NCBI GenBank assembly: GCA_025361705.1
Contig: JANYJW010000006.1
Span: 1-49,892 of the forward strand
Length of the DNA stretch: 49,892 bases
Direction: 5' to 3'
Source of the DNA: Gemmatimonas sp.
GTDB lineage: Bacteria > Gemmatimonadota > Gemmatimonadetes > Gemmatimonadales > Gemmatimonadaceae
The notes below the pieces were generated by a model. It had not been told where the DNA came from. It saw only the letters and a list, made by a program, of their open reading frames with translations, and did no database searches. Positions 6,357 through 14,150 of this stretch are shown here, in pieces. Each line of letters starts with the position of its first letter. Positions within the stretch are counted from its first letter, which is position 1. The position numbers and the translations under genes are program-made.

Positions 6357-9211
6357 GGTGCGGTTCCCTTGAAGGCGACGATGCGACCGCGCGGACCGAC
6401 GGCCCACCCGGTATCCCTGGTGGCGAAGTCGATGGCGTAGAGCGTGAGCGTGTCGCCGTGCGTCCACGTGGCACCGAAGTCGCTGGTGAACGCGGTGCCG
6501 AACGCGCCCACTGCAGCAAAGAGCGGCTTGGCCGCGCCGCGAACTGCCACCACGCCACCGGTGATCCCCTGCGAGGGCCATCGCGAGGCGCGCGTCCACG
6601 TGACACCGCCATCGCGCGTCATCACGGTGACGTCTCCCGCACTGCGCGCGATGGTGTAGTCGCCGGCCACGGCAATGCCGCGATGCGCATCGGCGAACGC
6701 GATGCCGAAGAAGCCCGCGCTCGGGCCCGCCTTGACGCCCGCGCTGGACACGTGCCACGTACGGCCGGCGTCGGTGGTGCGGAATACGCGTGCCTCGCGC
6801 CCGCCGCCGGTGGCAATCCACGCGTTGGTGCGCCCCTGCACGGCGATGGACGTTCCAGATGCCGCAAACGACGCCTCGCCGGGAATGACTGGCGGGATGC
6901 TGGCGGGATCGACGCGCTGCCACGTGGCACCGTCGTCGGTGCGCAGGATGACGAGCTTTCCGTCGACGGGATCGCTGAACGCGAGCCCGTGCGTGGCATC
7001 CCAGAACGCCATACCGTCGAGAAAGATGCCCTTGGTGGTGTCGCTCCACTGCAACGTCCAACTCTGCCCGCCGTCGAGCGTCTTGTAGATGCGGGCCTGG
7101 CCTTGCTCGGCGGGGCCGGCGCTCATGGCGTAGGCGATGCGCGAGTTCACGCCGTGCACATCGCGGAAGTCGAGCGAATCGGCGCCGCGGACGGCGACAT
7201 GCTCCCAGAGCACGCCGCCATTCACCGTGCGCAGCACGGTGCCACGACTGCCGCCGGCCCACGCCACGAGGCTGCTGGCCGCGCTCACGCCGCGGAAGGA
7301 CGCGGTGACGCCGCTCTGCTGCACCGCCCAGTGCGGATTGCGCTCGACGGCCGTCAGGCGCGCGCCGATCTGCTCCGCCAGGGCGGCCGCGTTCGCGGAG
7401 GAGCGGTTGGTGAGGACGATGATGGTGGCGCGGAGCGTCGGATACCGGATGATCGCGTTGCGGAAGCCGATGCTGGTGCCCGTATGGCGCGTGCGTGGAA
7501 GCGCGTGCTGCGTGTCGAGGTACCACCCAAAGCCATAGTCGGCGTTGGCGGTGTCGGATCGCGTGCCGCGCGTGAAGAGCAGGGTGCGCAGCGAGTCGGC
7601 GAGCAGTTCCCGTGTCTCGAGGGCGTTGCTCCAGCGGTAGAGCTCCGACACCGACGAATAGACGCCGCCATCACCGAGCACGGCGCTGGTGCTGCTCTGA
7701 TCCGTGCGCACCCAGACGCCGTTGCGGCGCGAATGCCCGTATGCCCGGCGCTGCACCGGGGCGTGGCCGTCTTCGCGGGCGAGCGTCCACGGCATGCCGA
7801 CACGGTCGAAGATGCGCGCCTTGAGGAAATCGGCGAACCGCGTGCCGGACCGCTTCTCGACGATCATCGCGAGCATGGCGTAGCCGGTGTTGCTGTATCG
7901 GAATTGCGTGCCGGGGGTGAAGTACGTCGAGCCGAGCGACGTCATGCGCCGCAAGACATCGGCGTCGAGCACCTGCGTGGCCTGCGAATCGGGAACGAAG
8001 TCCTCATAGTCCTGCAGGCCGGCCGTGTGCGTGAGCAGGTGGCGCACGGTGACGCGGCCGCCGTACGCCGGAAAGCCGGGAAAGACGTCGACGAGCGTCT
8101 CGTCGAGACGCAGCTTGCCGTCCTGCACGAGCAGCAGCGTGGCCATCGCCGTGAACTGCTTGGTGACCGAAGCGAGGCGGAAGTTGGTGTGCGGCGTGAC
8201 GGGGACGCGCGCGTCGAGGTCGGCGAGTCCGTAGCCCTTGCTCACAAGCACCTTGCCGTCCATTGCCACCAGCACGGCCGCGCCTGGGGACGCGGGCGTG
8301 TTGAAGTCGGCAAAGAGCGAGTCGACGAACGCTTCGTCCACCGGGCCGCCGTCGGCGGCCCGCGTCGTGACGTGGCGCGACGCGAGATCGTACTGGTCGC
8401 CGGGAAGCAGCGTCTGATACGGCAGCCCGGGGTCGTGGTCGTCGCGGCCATTGTGGACGAACGCCTTGCCGCGTCCAATGATCTCGCCGTGGTCGCCGGT
8501 GACGACCAGTGCGGTGCCTTCGTCGAGGCCGATGCCGAGCAGCGCGGGATGTGCCGTGATGACTTGCTGCAGGTCGGCCTGCCGGTTGCGGGCCACGATG
8601 TGCTGATCAATAGCCATGCCGCGCAGGAACCCGAAGCCCTGTTCGTATCCCTTGGCCATCATCTCGGTGTTGCCCGCGCGCGCCCCGCGCACCATGTAGC
8701 TGGAAAGGATGGACGCGCCCGCCGAGGTGCCGCCAATCACGCCGCCGCGCATAAGCACGAGGTGCAGTTCGCGCTCCGTGCGCGTGCCGAGGTAGGAGTC
8801 GACGAGGTGCCATTGCCGTCCGCCGGGAAACCAGACGCCGCGGGCCGCGCGAATGGGCGCAACAAACGAGTCGCTTTCGGCGATGCCGCGGTCACGGGTG
8901 TGCAGGATGGTGAGGTTGCGGGCGCCCGCTCCCTTGAGTCCGCTGAGGCCACTCCAGTTTGCCGGATACACCGAGTCTTCACCGGCGGTGGGAATGACGA
9001 CGATGGGCGCGTCGGGGCCACCGGCGAGTTCGATGAAGCGCGCGAGCACTTCGGGGCCCATGTTGCCGCCCCCGACGACGACAAGCGATCCCATGACGGG
9101 TCCGACGCGTGCGCGGGCCGGCGTGGCGTGACCGCCAGGGCCGCGGGCGCATGAGGCGAGGGCAATCGCCACAGCGCCGAAGGCGGGAAGGAACAGGCGA
9201 CGAATGGTCAT
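6353..9211 (-). CDS. Three-domain lipoprotein: cyanophycinase-like S51 + beta-lactamase-type hydrolase + YCF48/BNR propeller
   Basis: Encodes 952 residues. A lipobox LASC puts the lipidated Cys at residue 21. Residues about 38-285 are a peptidase S51/cyanophycinase-like domain: GSLVVVGGGNMGPEVLARF, the nucleophile elbow GGTSAGAS (Ser163) and GIGLDEGTALVV. Residues about 290-625 are a serine beta-lactamase/PBP-type hydrolase with SVTK (Ser348, Lys351), YSN (439-441) and HTG (577-579). Residues about 630-952 are a propeller with Asp-box-like repeats (TLDGGQSWTL, TDAGRTWHV, TRDGGVTWTRA), as in YCF48 proteins. The reading frame is unbroken across all joins. S51 enzymes cleave after Asp or release beta-aspartyl dipeptides; class-C-like hydrolases act on D-amino-acid peptides, esters or amides. 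The combined substrate is unknown. Start ATG 9211 chosen by the signal peptide. Its stop overlaps the amidase start. Confidence 0.9.
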   Translation of the reverse strand: MTIRRLFLPAFGAVAIALASCARGPGGHATPARARVGPVMGSLVVVGGGNMGPEVLARFIELAGGPDAPIVVIPTAGEDSVYPANWSGLSGLKGAGARNLTILHTRDRGIAESDSFVAPIRAARGVWFPGGRQWHLVDSYLGTRTERELHLVLMRGGVIGGTSAGASILSSYMVRGARAGNTEMMAKGYEQGFGFLRGMAIDQHIVARNRQADLQQVITAHPALLGIGLDEGTALVVTGDHGEIIGRGKAFVHNGRDDHDPGLPYQTLLPGDQYDLASRHVTTRAADGGPVDEAFVDSLFADFNTPASPGAAVLVAMDGKVLVSKGYGLADLDARVPVTPHTNFRLASVTKQFTAMATLLLVQDGKLRLDETLVDVFPGFPAYGGRVTVRHLLTHTAGLQDYEDFVPDSQATQVLDADVLRRMTSLGSTYFTPGTQFRYSNTGYAMLAMIVEKRSGTRFADFLKARIFDRVGMPWTLAREDGHAPVQRRAYGHSRRNGVWVRTDQSSTSAVLGDGGVYSSVSELYRWSNALETRELLADSLRTLLFTRGTRSDTANADYGFGWYLDTQHALPRTRHTGTSIGFRNAIIRYPTLRATIIVLTNRSSANAAALAEQIGARLTAVERNPHWAVQQSGVTASFRGVSAASSLVAWAGGSRGTVLRTVNGGVLWEHVAVRGADSLDFRDVHGVNSRIAYAMSAGPAEQGQARIYKTLDGGQSWTLQWSDTTKGIFLDGMAFWDATHGLAFSDPVDGKLVILRTDDGATWQRVDPASIPPVIPGEASFAASGTSIAVQGRTNAWIATGGGREARVFRTTDAGRTWHVSSAGVKAGPSAGFFGIAFADAHRGIAVAGDYTIARSAGDVTVMTRDGGVTWTRASRWPSQGITGGVVAVRGAAKPLFAAVGAFGTAFTSDFGATWTHGDTLTLYAIDFATRDTGWAVGPRGRIVAFKGTAP

Positions 9212-9314
9212 GACCGGATTGGCACGAGTGGCGAGGGCCGAGCGTTCGGTGTGCAGAGATGCCACATTAACATCCCGCACGAACGCGCGGCGGGCCAGAC
9301 CACCGGGGAGGCAG

Positions 9315-10103
9315 ATGCAGGGCTTGACCACTCTGTTGTTTGCGCAGGGCGTGGCGTCCGGACTCATGTTCGTGGCGTGGCTGCTGTATCGCGCGACGGA
9401 CAAGGCCAGTTGGGTCGACGCGTTCTGGGCGGGCAACATCGCCGTGCTGGCCGCGGGGTACGCATGGACGCAGCCGGGTGACCCGACGCGCCGCACCTTG
9501 GTGGCGGTGGCGGGTGGCCTATGGGGCCTGCGTCTGGCGCTGCACCTTGCGGTGCGCGTGGCCAAAGGGCCCGAGGATCCGCGCTACCTGACGCTGCGCG
9601 CCGAATGGAGGGACAACCTGCCGGCGCGCTTCCTGCGGTTCTTTCAGGTGCAGGCGGTCGTCGACGTCGTATTGAGCGTGCCGTTCCTGTTGATGGCACG
9701 CGACGCGGCACCATTTGGACGCCCCACGGAGATGGCGGGGCTCGTGCTCTGGGTGGTCGCGCTCGCCGGTGAGAGCGTGGCTGACGCACAGCTGGCGCGT
9801 TTCAAGCGCACGCGTGGCACGGCGGGGCGCGTCTGCCGCACGGGACTTTGGGGCGTGTCGCGCCATCCCAACTATTTCTTCGAGTGGCTGGTGTGGTGCG
9901 CGGTCGCGTTGATGGCCACGGGCGCGCCGTGGGGCTTGGTCAGCTGGAGCGCGCCGGCGATGATGCTGTATGTGCTGTTGCGGGTGACGGGCATTCCGCT
10001 CACGGAGCGACAGGCAGTGGCGTCGAAGGGAGAGGAGTACCGGGCGTACCAGCGGGAAGTGGGGGCGTTCGTTCCTTGGCGGCGGGGGGAAAAGACGCTG
10101 TGA
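9315..10103 (+). CDS. DUF1295 / steroid 5-alpha-reductase-like membrane protein
   Basis: Encodes 262 residues with about six or seven hydrophobic segments. The C-terminal block GVSRHPNYFFEWLVWCAVAL, then LLRVTGIPLTERQAV and EEYRAYQREVGAFVPW are the DUF1295 signature; the family belongs to the isoprenylcysteine methyltransferase/steroid-reductase-like membrane fold. Members are thought to bind NADPH and reduce or modify lipids; the actual substrate is unknown. ATG at 9315 is preceded at short spacing by GGGGAGG (9305-9311) and opens directly into the first helix. The frame is open back to 9204, but an earlier start would overlap the divergent lipoprotein start. The gene is divergent from the S51 fusion, with about 100 bases between them that must hold both promoters. 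Confidence 0.88.
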   Translation: MQGLTTLLFAQGVASGLMFVAWLLYRATDKASWVDAFWAGNIAVLAAGYAWTQPGDPTRRTLVAVAGGLWGLRLALHLAVRVAKGPEDPRYLTLRAEWRDNLPARFLRFFQVQAVVDVVLSVPFLLMARDAAPFGRPTEMAGLVLWVVALAGESVADAQLARFKRTRGTAGRVCRTGLWGVSRHPNYFFEWLVWCAVALMATGAPWGLVSWSAPAMMLYVLLRVTGIPLTERQAVASKGEEYRAYQREVGAFVPWRRGEKTL

Positions 10104-10172
10104 GCTTTGCGCTTTGCACTGTACGCTGATCGATATTATCGGGCGGGGTTGGGGTGGGTTAGGTTTCTGCCT

Positions 10173-11774
10173 ATGCGCTCCTTCGCCCTGATCATCGCTC
10201 TCGTTGCGCTGCCACTTGGCGCGCAGGTTCCCAAGGCTTCGACGGCGCGCCGTGCGCCGACAGTGCCGCCTCCGCCTGCGGTTGCCGTGCCGTGCGCTGA
10301 CACCGACAGCAGCTGCGTGGCGCCCGAGCTGCGCCGTGAATTCCGCGGCGTCTGGGTGGCGTCGGTGTCGAACATCGACTGGCCGTCCAAGCCGGGCTTG
10401 TCGACGGACGAGCAGAGGGCGGAGTTGCTGGCGATCCTCGATCGCGCGCACGCCGAGCATTTGAATGCGGTGATCCTGCAGGTGCGCCCGGCCGCGGATG
10501 CGCTGTACAAGAGCAGCATCGAGCCGTGGTCAGAGTATCTCACGGGACAGCAGGGACGTGCGCCGTCGCCGGCGTGGGATCCGCTGGCGTACGCGGTGGA
10601 GCAGGCACATGGGCGCGGCCTCGAGTTGCACGCATGGTTCAATCCATACCGGGCGCGCCACCCGAGCGCCAAGGGGCCGTTGTCGAAGCGGCACATCGCC
10701 AACACGGCGCCGGCGTTGGTGAAGAAGTACGGCACGCACCTGTGGATGGATCCGGGCGAGAGCGCCGTGCGCACGCGCACGCTGCGCGTGGTGGTCGACG
10801 TCGTGAGGCGCTACGACCTCGATGGCGTGCACCTCGACGACTATTTCTATCCGTACAAGGAAAAGACGGCGAACGGCTCGACGGACTTTCCCGATGCGCG
10901 CAGCTGGAAGCGGTACGTGAAGGGGGGCGGCACGCTGTCGCGCGACGACTGGCGGCGCGAGAACGTGAACACGCTGGTGCGCCAGATCAACGCGCAGGTG
11001 CACAAGGCCAAGCCGTGGGTGAAGTTTGGCGTGTCGCCGTTCGGCATCTGGCGCCCGGGATACCCGGAGCAGGTGAAGGGCTTCGACGCCTACGAGCAGT
11101 TGTACGCCGACTCCAGGCTCTGGTGGGCGAATGGCTGGGTGGACTACCTCACGCCGCAGCTCTACTGGAACATCAGCAAGGCGGAGCAGAGCTTTCCCGT
11201 GCTGCTCAAGTGGTGGGGAGAGCAGAACACGACGGGACGTCACCTGTGGCCGGGATTGTACACGAGCCGGGTGAAGGAAGCGACGGCGGCGGGTAATGGC
11301 ATGACCGCCAACAACGCGTGGAAGGCCGACGAGATCGTGGCGCAGGTGGACAGTGCGCGCGCCAACCTGCGCAGTTCTGGCGTGGTGCATTTCTCAATGA
11401 AAGCGTTCCTCACCGACCAGGGCGGCGTGGGCTCCCGGCTGGCGGAGAAGGTGTACGGCGATGTGGCGCTGGTGCCGCCGTCGCCCTGGATGTCGAAAGG
11501 GGCGCCGTCGGCGCCCACCGTGCGCGTGAAGAAGAACGCCGTGACGGGCGGGCTGTCGCTCACGATGTCGTTGCCGGCGCCGCAGGTGGCTCGCTGGTAT
11601 CTGCTGCAGACGCACACCGGCGACTTGTGGGCCAGCCGACTGGTGGCGGCCTGCGCGTGCAGTGAGGAAATCACCCCCACCTCTGACGGGCAACTCCCTG
11701 ACCGTCTGGTCGTCACGGCGCTTGATCGTGCTGGTGTAGCGTCGCCGCCGGTGCGGCTGACCGTCATCCGCTGA
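10173..11774 (+). CDS. Secreted GHL10 (glycosyl hydrolase-like 10, DUF187) protein
   Basis: Encodes 533 residues. A signal peptide (MRSFALIIALVALPLGAQ) is followed by a short Pro/Ala-rich linker and a TIM-barrel-like domain: REFRGVWVASVSNIDWPSK, NAVILQVRPAADALY, ELHAWFNPYRARH and the acidic DLDGVHLDDYFYPY. These are the GHL10 signatures; the family is thought to attack extracellular or cell-wall glycans. The C-terminal 100 residues (GAPSAPTVRVKKNAVTGGLS onward) look like a beta-sandwich of fibronectin type. Start at 10173 is chosen for the signal peptide; the frame extends 22 codons further up without one. A second GHL10 gene is at 27310-28563. Confidence 0.9.
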   Translation: MRSFALIIALVALPLGAQVPKASTARRAPTVPPPPAVAVPCADTDSSCVAPELRREFRGVWVASVSNIDWPSKPGLSTDEQRAELLAILDRAHAEHLNAVILQVRPAADALYKSSIEPWSEYLTGQQGRAPSPAWDPLAYAVEQAHGRGLELHAWFNPYRARHPSAKGPLSKRHIANTAPALVKKYGTHLWMDPGESAVRTRTLRVVVDVVRRYDLDGVHLDDYFYPYKEKTANGSTDFPDARSWKRYVKGGGTLSRDDWRRENVNTLVRQINAQVHKAKPWVKFGVSPFGIWRPGYPEQVKGFDAYEQLYADSRLWWANGWVDYLTPQLYWNISKAEQSFPVLLKWWGEQNTTGRHLWPGLYTSRVKEATAAGNGMTANNAWKADEIVAQVDSARANLRSSGVVHFSMKAFLTDQGGVGSRLAEKVYGDVALVPPSPWMSKGAPSAPTVRVKKNAVTGGLSLTMSLPAPQVARWYLLQTHTGDLWASRLVAACACSEEITPTSDGQLPDRLVVTALDRAGVASPPVRLTVIR

Positions 11775-11856
11775 ACGGCGGCAGGAGCAGCGAGCTGGGA
11801 TGGGTGGCCGGGTGCGCACCATCCAACGCGCGGGGCGGTGCTCCGTAAATAGGGGC

Positions 11857-14016
11857 ATGACACAGACCCGCCTGTTGGTGCTGCTGCTGGCCATTGTCGC
11901 CGCGCGCGCCACTGCTCAAATGCCCCGCGTGCATGCCACGCGCGACAACCTGCGACTGGACGGCAAGCTCGATGAGGCTGCCTGGACTCGCGCCGACAGC
12001 ATCGACGATTTTCGTCAGCGCGATCCCGTAGAAGGCGCCGCCGCCTCAGAGCGCACCGTGGTGCGGTTTCTCTCCTCACGCGAGGGCCTGTGGGTCGGTA
12101 TCCACGCCTACGACCGTGAGCCGGGGCGCATCCTGCATGCGCAGCTGCGGCGCGATACGGAGCTGTCGACGGACGACGGCGTGCAGGTGATGCTCTCGCC
12201 GATGCAGGACAAGCGCACGGCGTTCTGGTTCGCCGTGAACCCCAACGGCGCGATGACCGACGCCGAGGTGGTGTCGTTCGAGAGCGAAAACCTGGACTGG
12301 GACGCCGTGTGGGATGCGCGCGCGCAAATCACCGACGATGGGTGGGTGGCCGAGCTGTTCATCCCATGGCAGACGCTGCGCTACCGGGACGCGCAGGGCG
12401 CGTGGGATGTGAACGTGCGTCGCGTCATCCGGCGAAAGAACGAAGACGTGCTGTGGAAGGCGTGGCGCCGCACCGAAGGAATCCGGTTTCTCGAGAAGGC
12501 CGGCGTCGTGGAAGGGTTCACCGACTTGCCGCCGCGCGCAAAGGCGGAGATCCGGCCCTACGTCTCGGCGACAGCCAATGGCACCGGGCGCGTCTACGAG
12601 CGTGATGGCGGCCTGTCGACCAAGGTGTCCGATTCGGGATTGAAGGGCGCATTCGGACTGGACGCCAAGCTCGCGCCGTCGCGCGGGTTGACGCTCGACT
12701 TGACCACCAACTCCGATTTTGCGCAGGCCGACGTGGATCGGCAGGTCATCAACTTTTCCCGGTTTCCGCTCTTCCTTCCGGAGCGCCGCCCGTTCTTCAC
12801 TGAGGGCGCCGGCATCTTCAACTTCGGGCGTCAGGAGGAGACGCAGCTGTTCTACAGCCGGCGCATCGGTCTCTCGGAGGACGGATCGCCGATTCCGTTG
12901 CTGGCGGGCGCGCGGTTGTCGGGACGCATCGGCGACCAGCAGGTGGGCGTGATTGCGGCGCGCACCGGTGGTGATCGACCGGCGACGGACGCGGTGGTGC
13001 GCGTGCGTCGCGACCTGCTGGGTCGCGGCTATGTGGGGGCGATGTTCACCGGGCGCGACGCGCGAGACGCCGATGCTTCGACGGCAGGGGGGCTTGATGT
13101 CAACCTGCCGTTCATCGTGCGCGGGCAGAATCTGATCTTTCAGGCCGCCAGCGCGTGGACACACACGGGTGCTGGTGGCACGCCGAACTACTCGCGGTTG
13201 GTGGTGGACTTTCCGAACGACTTTGCCGACATCTCGTCGCGCGTCGAGCGTGTGGAGGCTGGCTTCAATCCGGCACTTGGTTTCGTGCAATCTGACGGCA
13301 TCCTGCGGTACGGGGGGTTCGTGCAGGTCGCTCCGCGCCCCAATATCCCGCATGTCCGGCAGTTGCAGTTCAAGCTGCTCGATTACAGCTACGTGCAGCG
13401 GTTGAGTGGCGGGTTGAGCAATGCCGAGTTCCAGTTTTCGCCGCTGGGCATCGTCTTCAATTCCGGCGACCAGGTGGAAGTACAGTTCACGCGGGCCGGC
13501 GATGCGCCGACGGAAGCATTCGATGTGTTCGAAGGCACGACGGTGGCGCCAGGCACCTATTGGTATGATCGATGGCAGGTGCAATACGAAGGGTCGTCGC
13601 ATCGCGCCGTGCGGCTGGAAGCGCAGGCCAGCTTTGGCGACTTCTACAACGGCGGCGGAGAGGACTACAGCGTGTCACTCGAAGGACGCTGGCAGCCGCA
13701 TTTGCTGTGGTCCGTCTCGTACGGCTACACCGACGGCCGCTTTCCCACGTCGCGGTTCATTGCGCATACGATGACGACGCGCGTGGACTATGCCGTGACA
13801 CCGCGGCTCAACACCACGCTCTTTGCGCAGTGGAACAACGAGTCCAACCGAGCGGCGCTCAACGCGCGGCTGCGCTGGACGCGCACGCCGGGCAGCGACC
13901 TGTACGTGGTGCTGAACAGCGCGTGGCCGACTGGTCTCGATTCCGGAGGGATCCCGTGGTCGCGTCCGCAGCGGGGTGGGTTGGTGGTGAAGTACGTGCA
14001 GTATCTGCGGTACTGA
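11857..14016 (+). CDS. CBM9-like / DUF5916 outer-membrane-type protein
   Basis: Encodes 719 residues. The signal peptide ends in ATAQ. The first domain (about 22-190) is a carbohydrate-binding module 9-like fold beginning LRLDGKLDEAAWTRADSI and containing FWFAVNPNGAMTDAEV and WDAVWDARAQITDDGWVAEL. The remainder is the DUF5916 region with PLFLPERRPFFTEGAGIFNF and alternating hydrophobic strands to a C-terminal aromatic end (VVKYVQYLRY), which suggests an outer-membrane beta-barrel. Function of DUF5916 proteins is not established; carbohydrate or peptide handling is usually proposed. ATG at 11857 follows an AGGGG Shine-Dalgarno-like stretch at 11851. It lies 82 bases after the GHL10 gene on the same strand, so the two may be cotranscribed. 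Confidence 0.88.
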   Translation: MTQTRLLVLLLAIVAARATAQMPRVHATRDNLRLDGKLDEAAWTRADSIDDFRQRDPVEGAAASERTVVRFLSSREGLWVGIHAYDREPGRILHAQLRRDTELSTDDGVQVMLSPMQDKRTAFWFAVNPNGAMTDAEVVSFESENLDWDAVWDARAQITDDGWVAELFIPWQTLRYRDAQGAWDVNVRRVIRRKNEDVLWKAWRRTEGIRFLEKAGVVEGFTDLPPRAKAEIRPYVSATANGTGRVYERDGGLSTKVSDSGLKGAFGLDAKLAPSRGLTLDLTTNSDFAQADVDRQVINFSRFPLFLPERRPFFTEGAGIFNFGRQEETQLFYSRRIGLSEDGSPIPLLAGARLSGRIGDQQVGVIAARTGGDRPATDAVVRVRRDLLGRGYVGAMFTGRDARDADASTAGGLDVNLPFIVRGQNLIFQAASAWTHTGAGGTPNYSRLVVDFPNDFADISSRVERVEAGFNPALGFVQSDGILRYGGFVQVAPRPNIPHVRQLQFKLLDYSYVQRLSGGLSNAEFQFSPLGIVFNSGDQVEVQFTRAGDAPTEAFDVFEGTTVAPGTYWYDRWQVQYEGSSHRAVRLEAQASFGDFYNGGGEDYSVSLEGRWQPHLLWSVSYGYTDGRFPTSRFIAHTMTTRVDYAVTPRLNTTLFAQWNNESNRAALNARLRWTRTPGSDLYVVLNSAWPTGLDSGGIPWSRPQRGGLVVKYVQYLRY

Positions 14017-14032
14017 GACTCCCTGCCGGCTA

Positions 14033-14137
14033 CGCACCACCAAGGCACGAAGGGCACCAAGAAATGAATGGGGGTTCGGCGATGAACATCTCGCCGAACC
14101 CCCTACTCACTACATGCCTTCGTGCCTTGGTGGTGCG
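14033..14137. repeat. Nested palindromic intergenic element
   Basis: A 105-base element between two convergent genes. Its outer arms are a perfect 21-base inverted repeat, 14033-14053 (starting CGCACCACCAAGGCACGAAG) and 14117-14137. Inside lies a second perfect 13-base inverted repeat, 14070-14082 (GGGGGTTCGGCGA) and 14091-14103. Between the outer and inner left arms is GGCACCAAGAAATGAAT, which echoes the CACCAAG unit of the outer arm. CACCAAGGCACGAAGGCACCAAG-type strings are, in my experience, recurrent intergenic repeats in several environmental phyla, so this could be a mobile REP-like unit. No second copy is visible in this window. Confidence 0.8.
14070..14103. terminator. Bidirectional hairpin between DUF5916 and sortilin-like genes
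   Basis: Thirteen-base perfect stem (GGGGGTTCGGCGA / TCGCCGAACCCCC) with an eight-base loop, located between two convergent stop codons (14016 and 14151). There is no T-tract on either side, so whether it terminates by the intrinsic mechanism is uncertain. It is also the core of the larger palindromic element. Confidence 0.55.
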
Positions 14138-14150
14138 CTCCGCGAACCGC

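Noticed and set aside
6357..7526. Upstream continuation of the amidase frame to 7526
   Set aside because: It lies inside the propeller part of the S51 fusion in another frame and reads as His/Arg-rich shadow sequence; the GTG at 6356 gives a normal amidase N-terminus.
6458..9154. An open plus-strand frame of 898 codons opposite the S51 fusion
   Set aside because: It is the mirror of a well-supported gene in high-GC DNA, is rich in Arg/Ala/Gly/His with no motif, and has no signal or family similarity.
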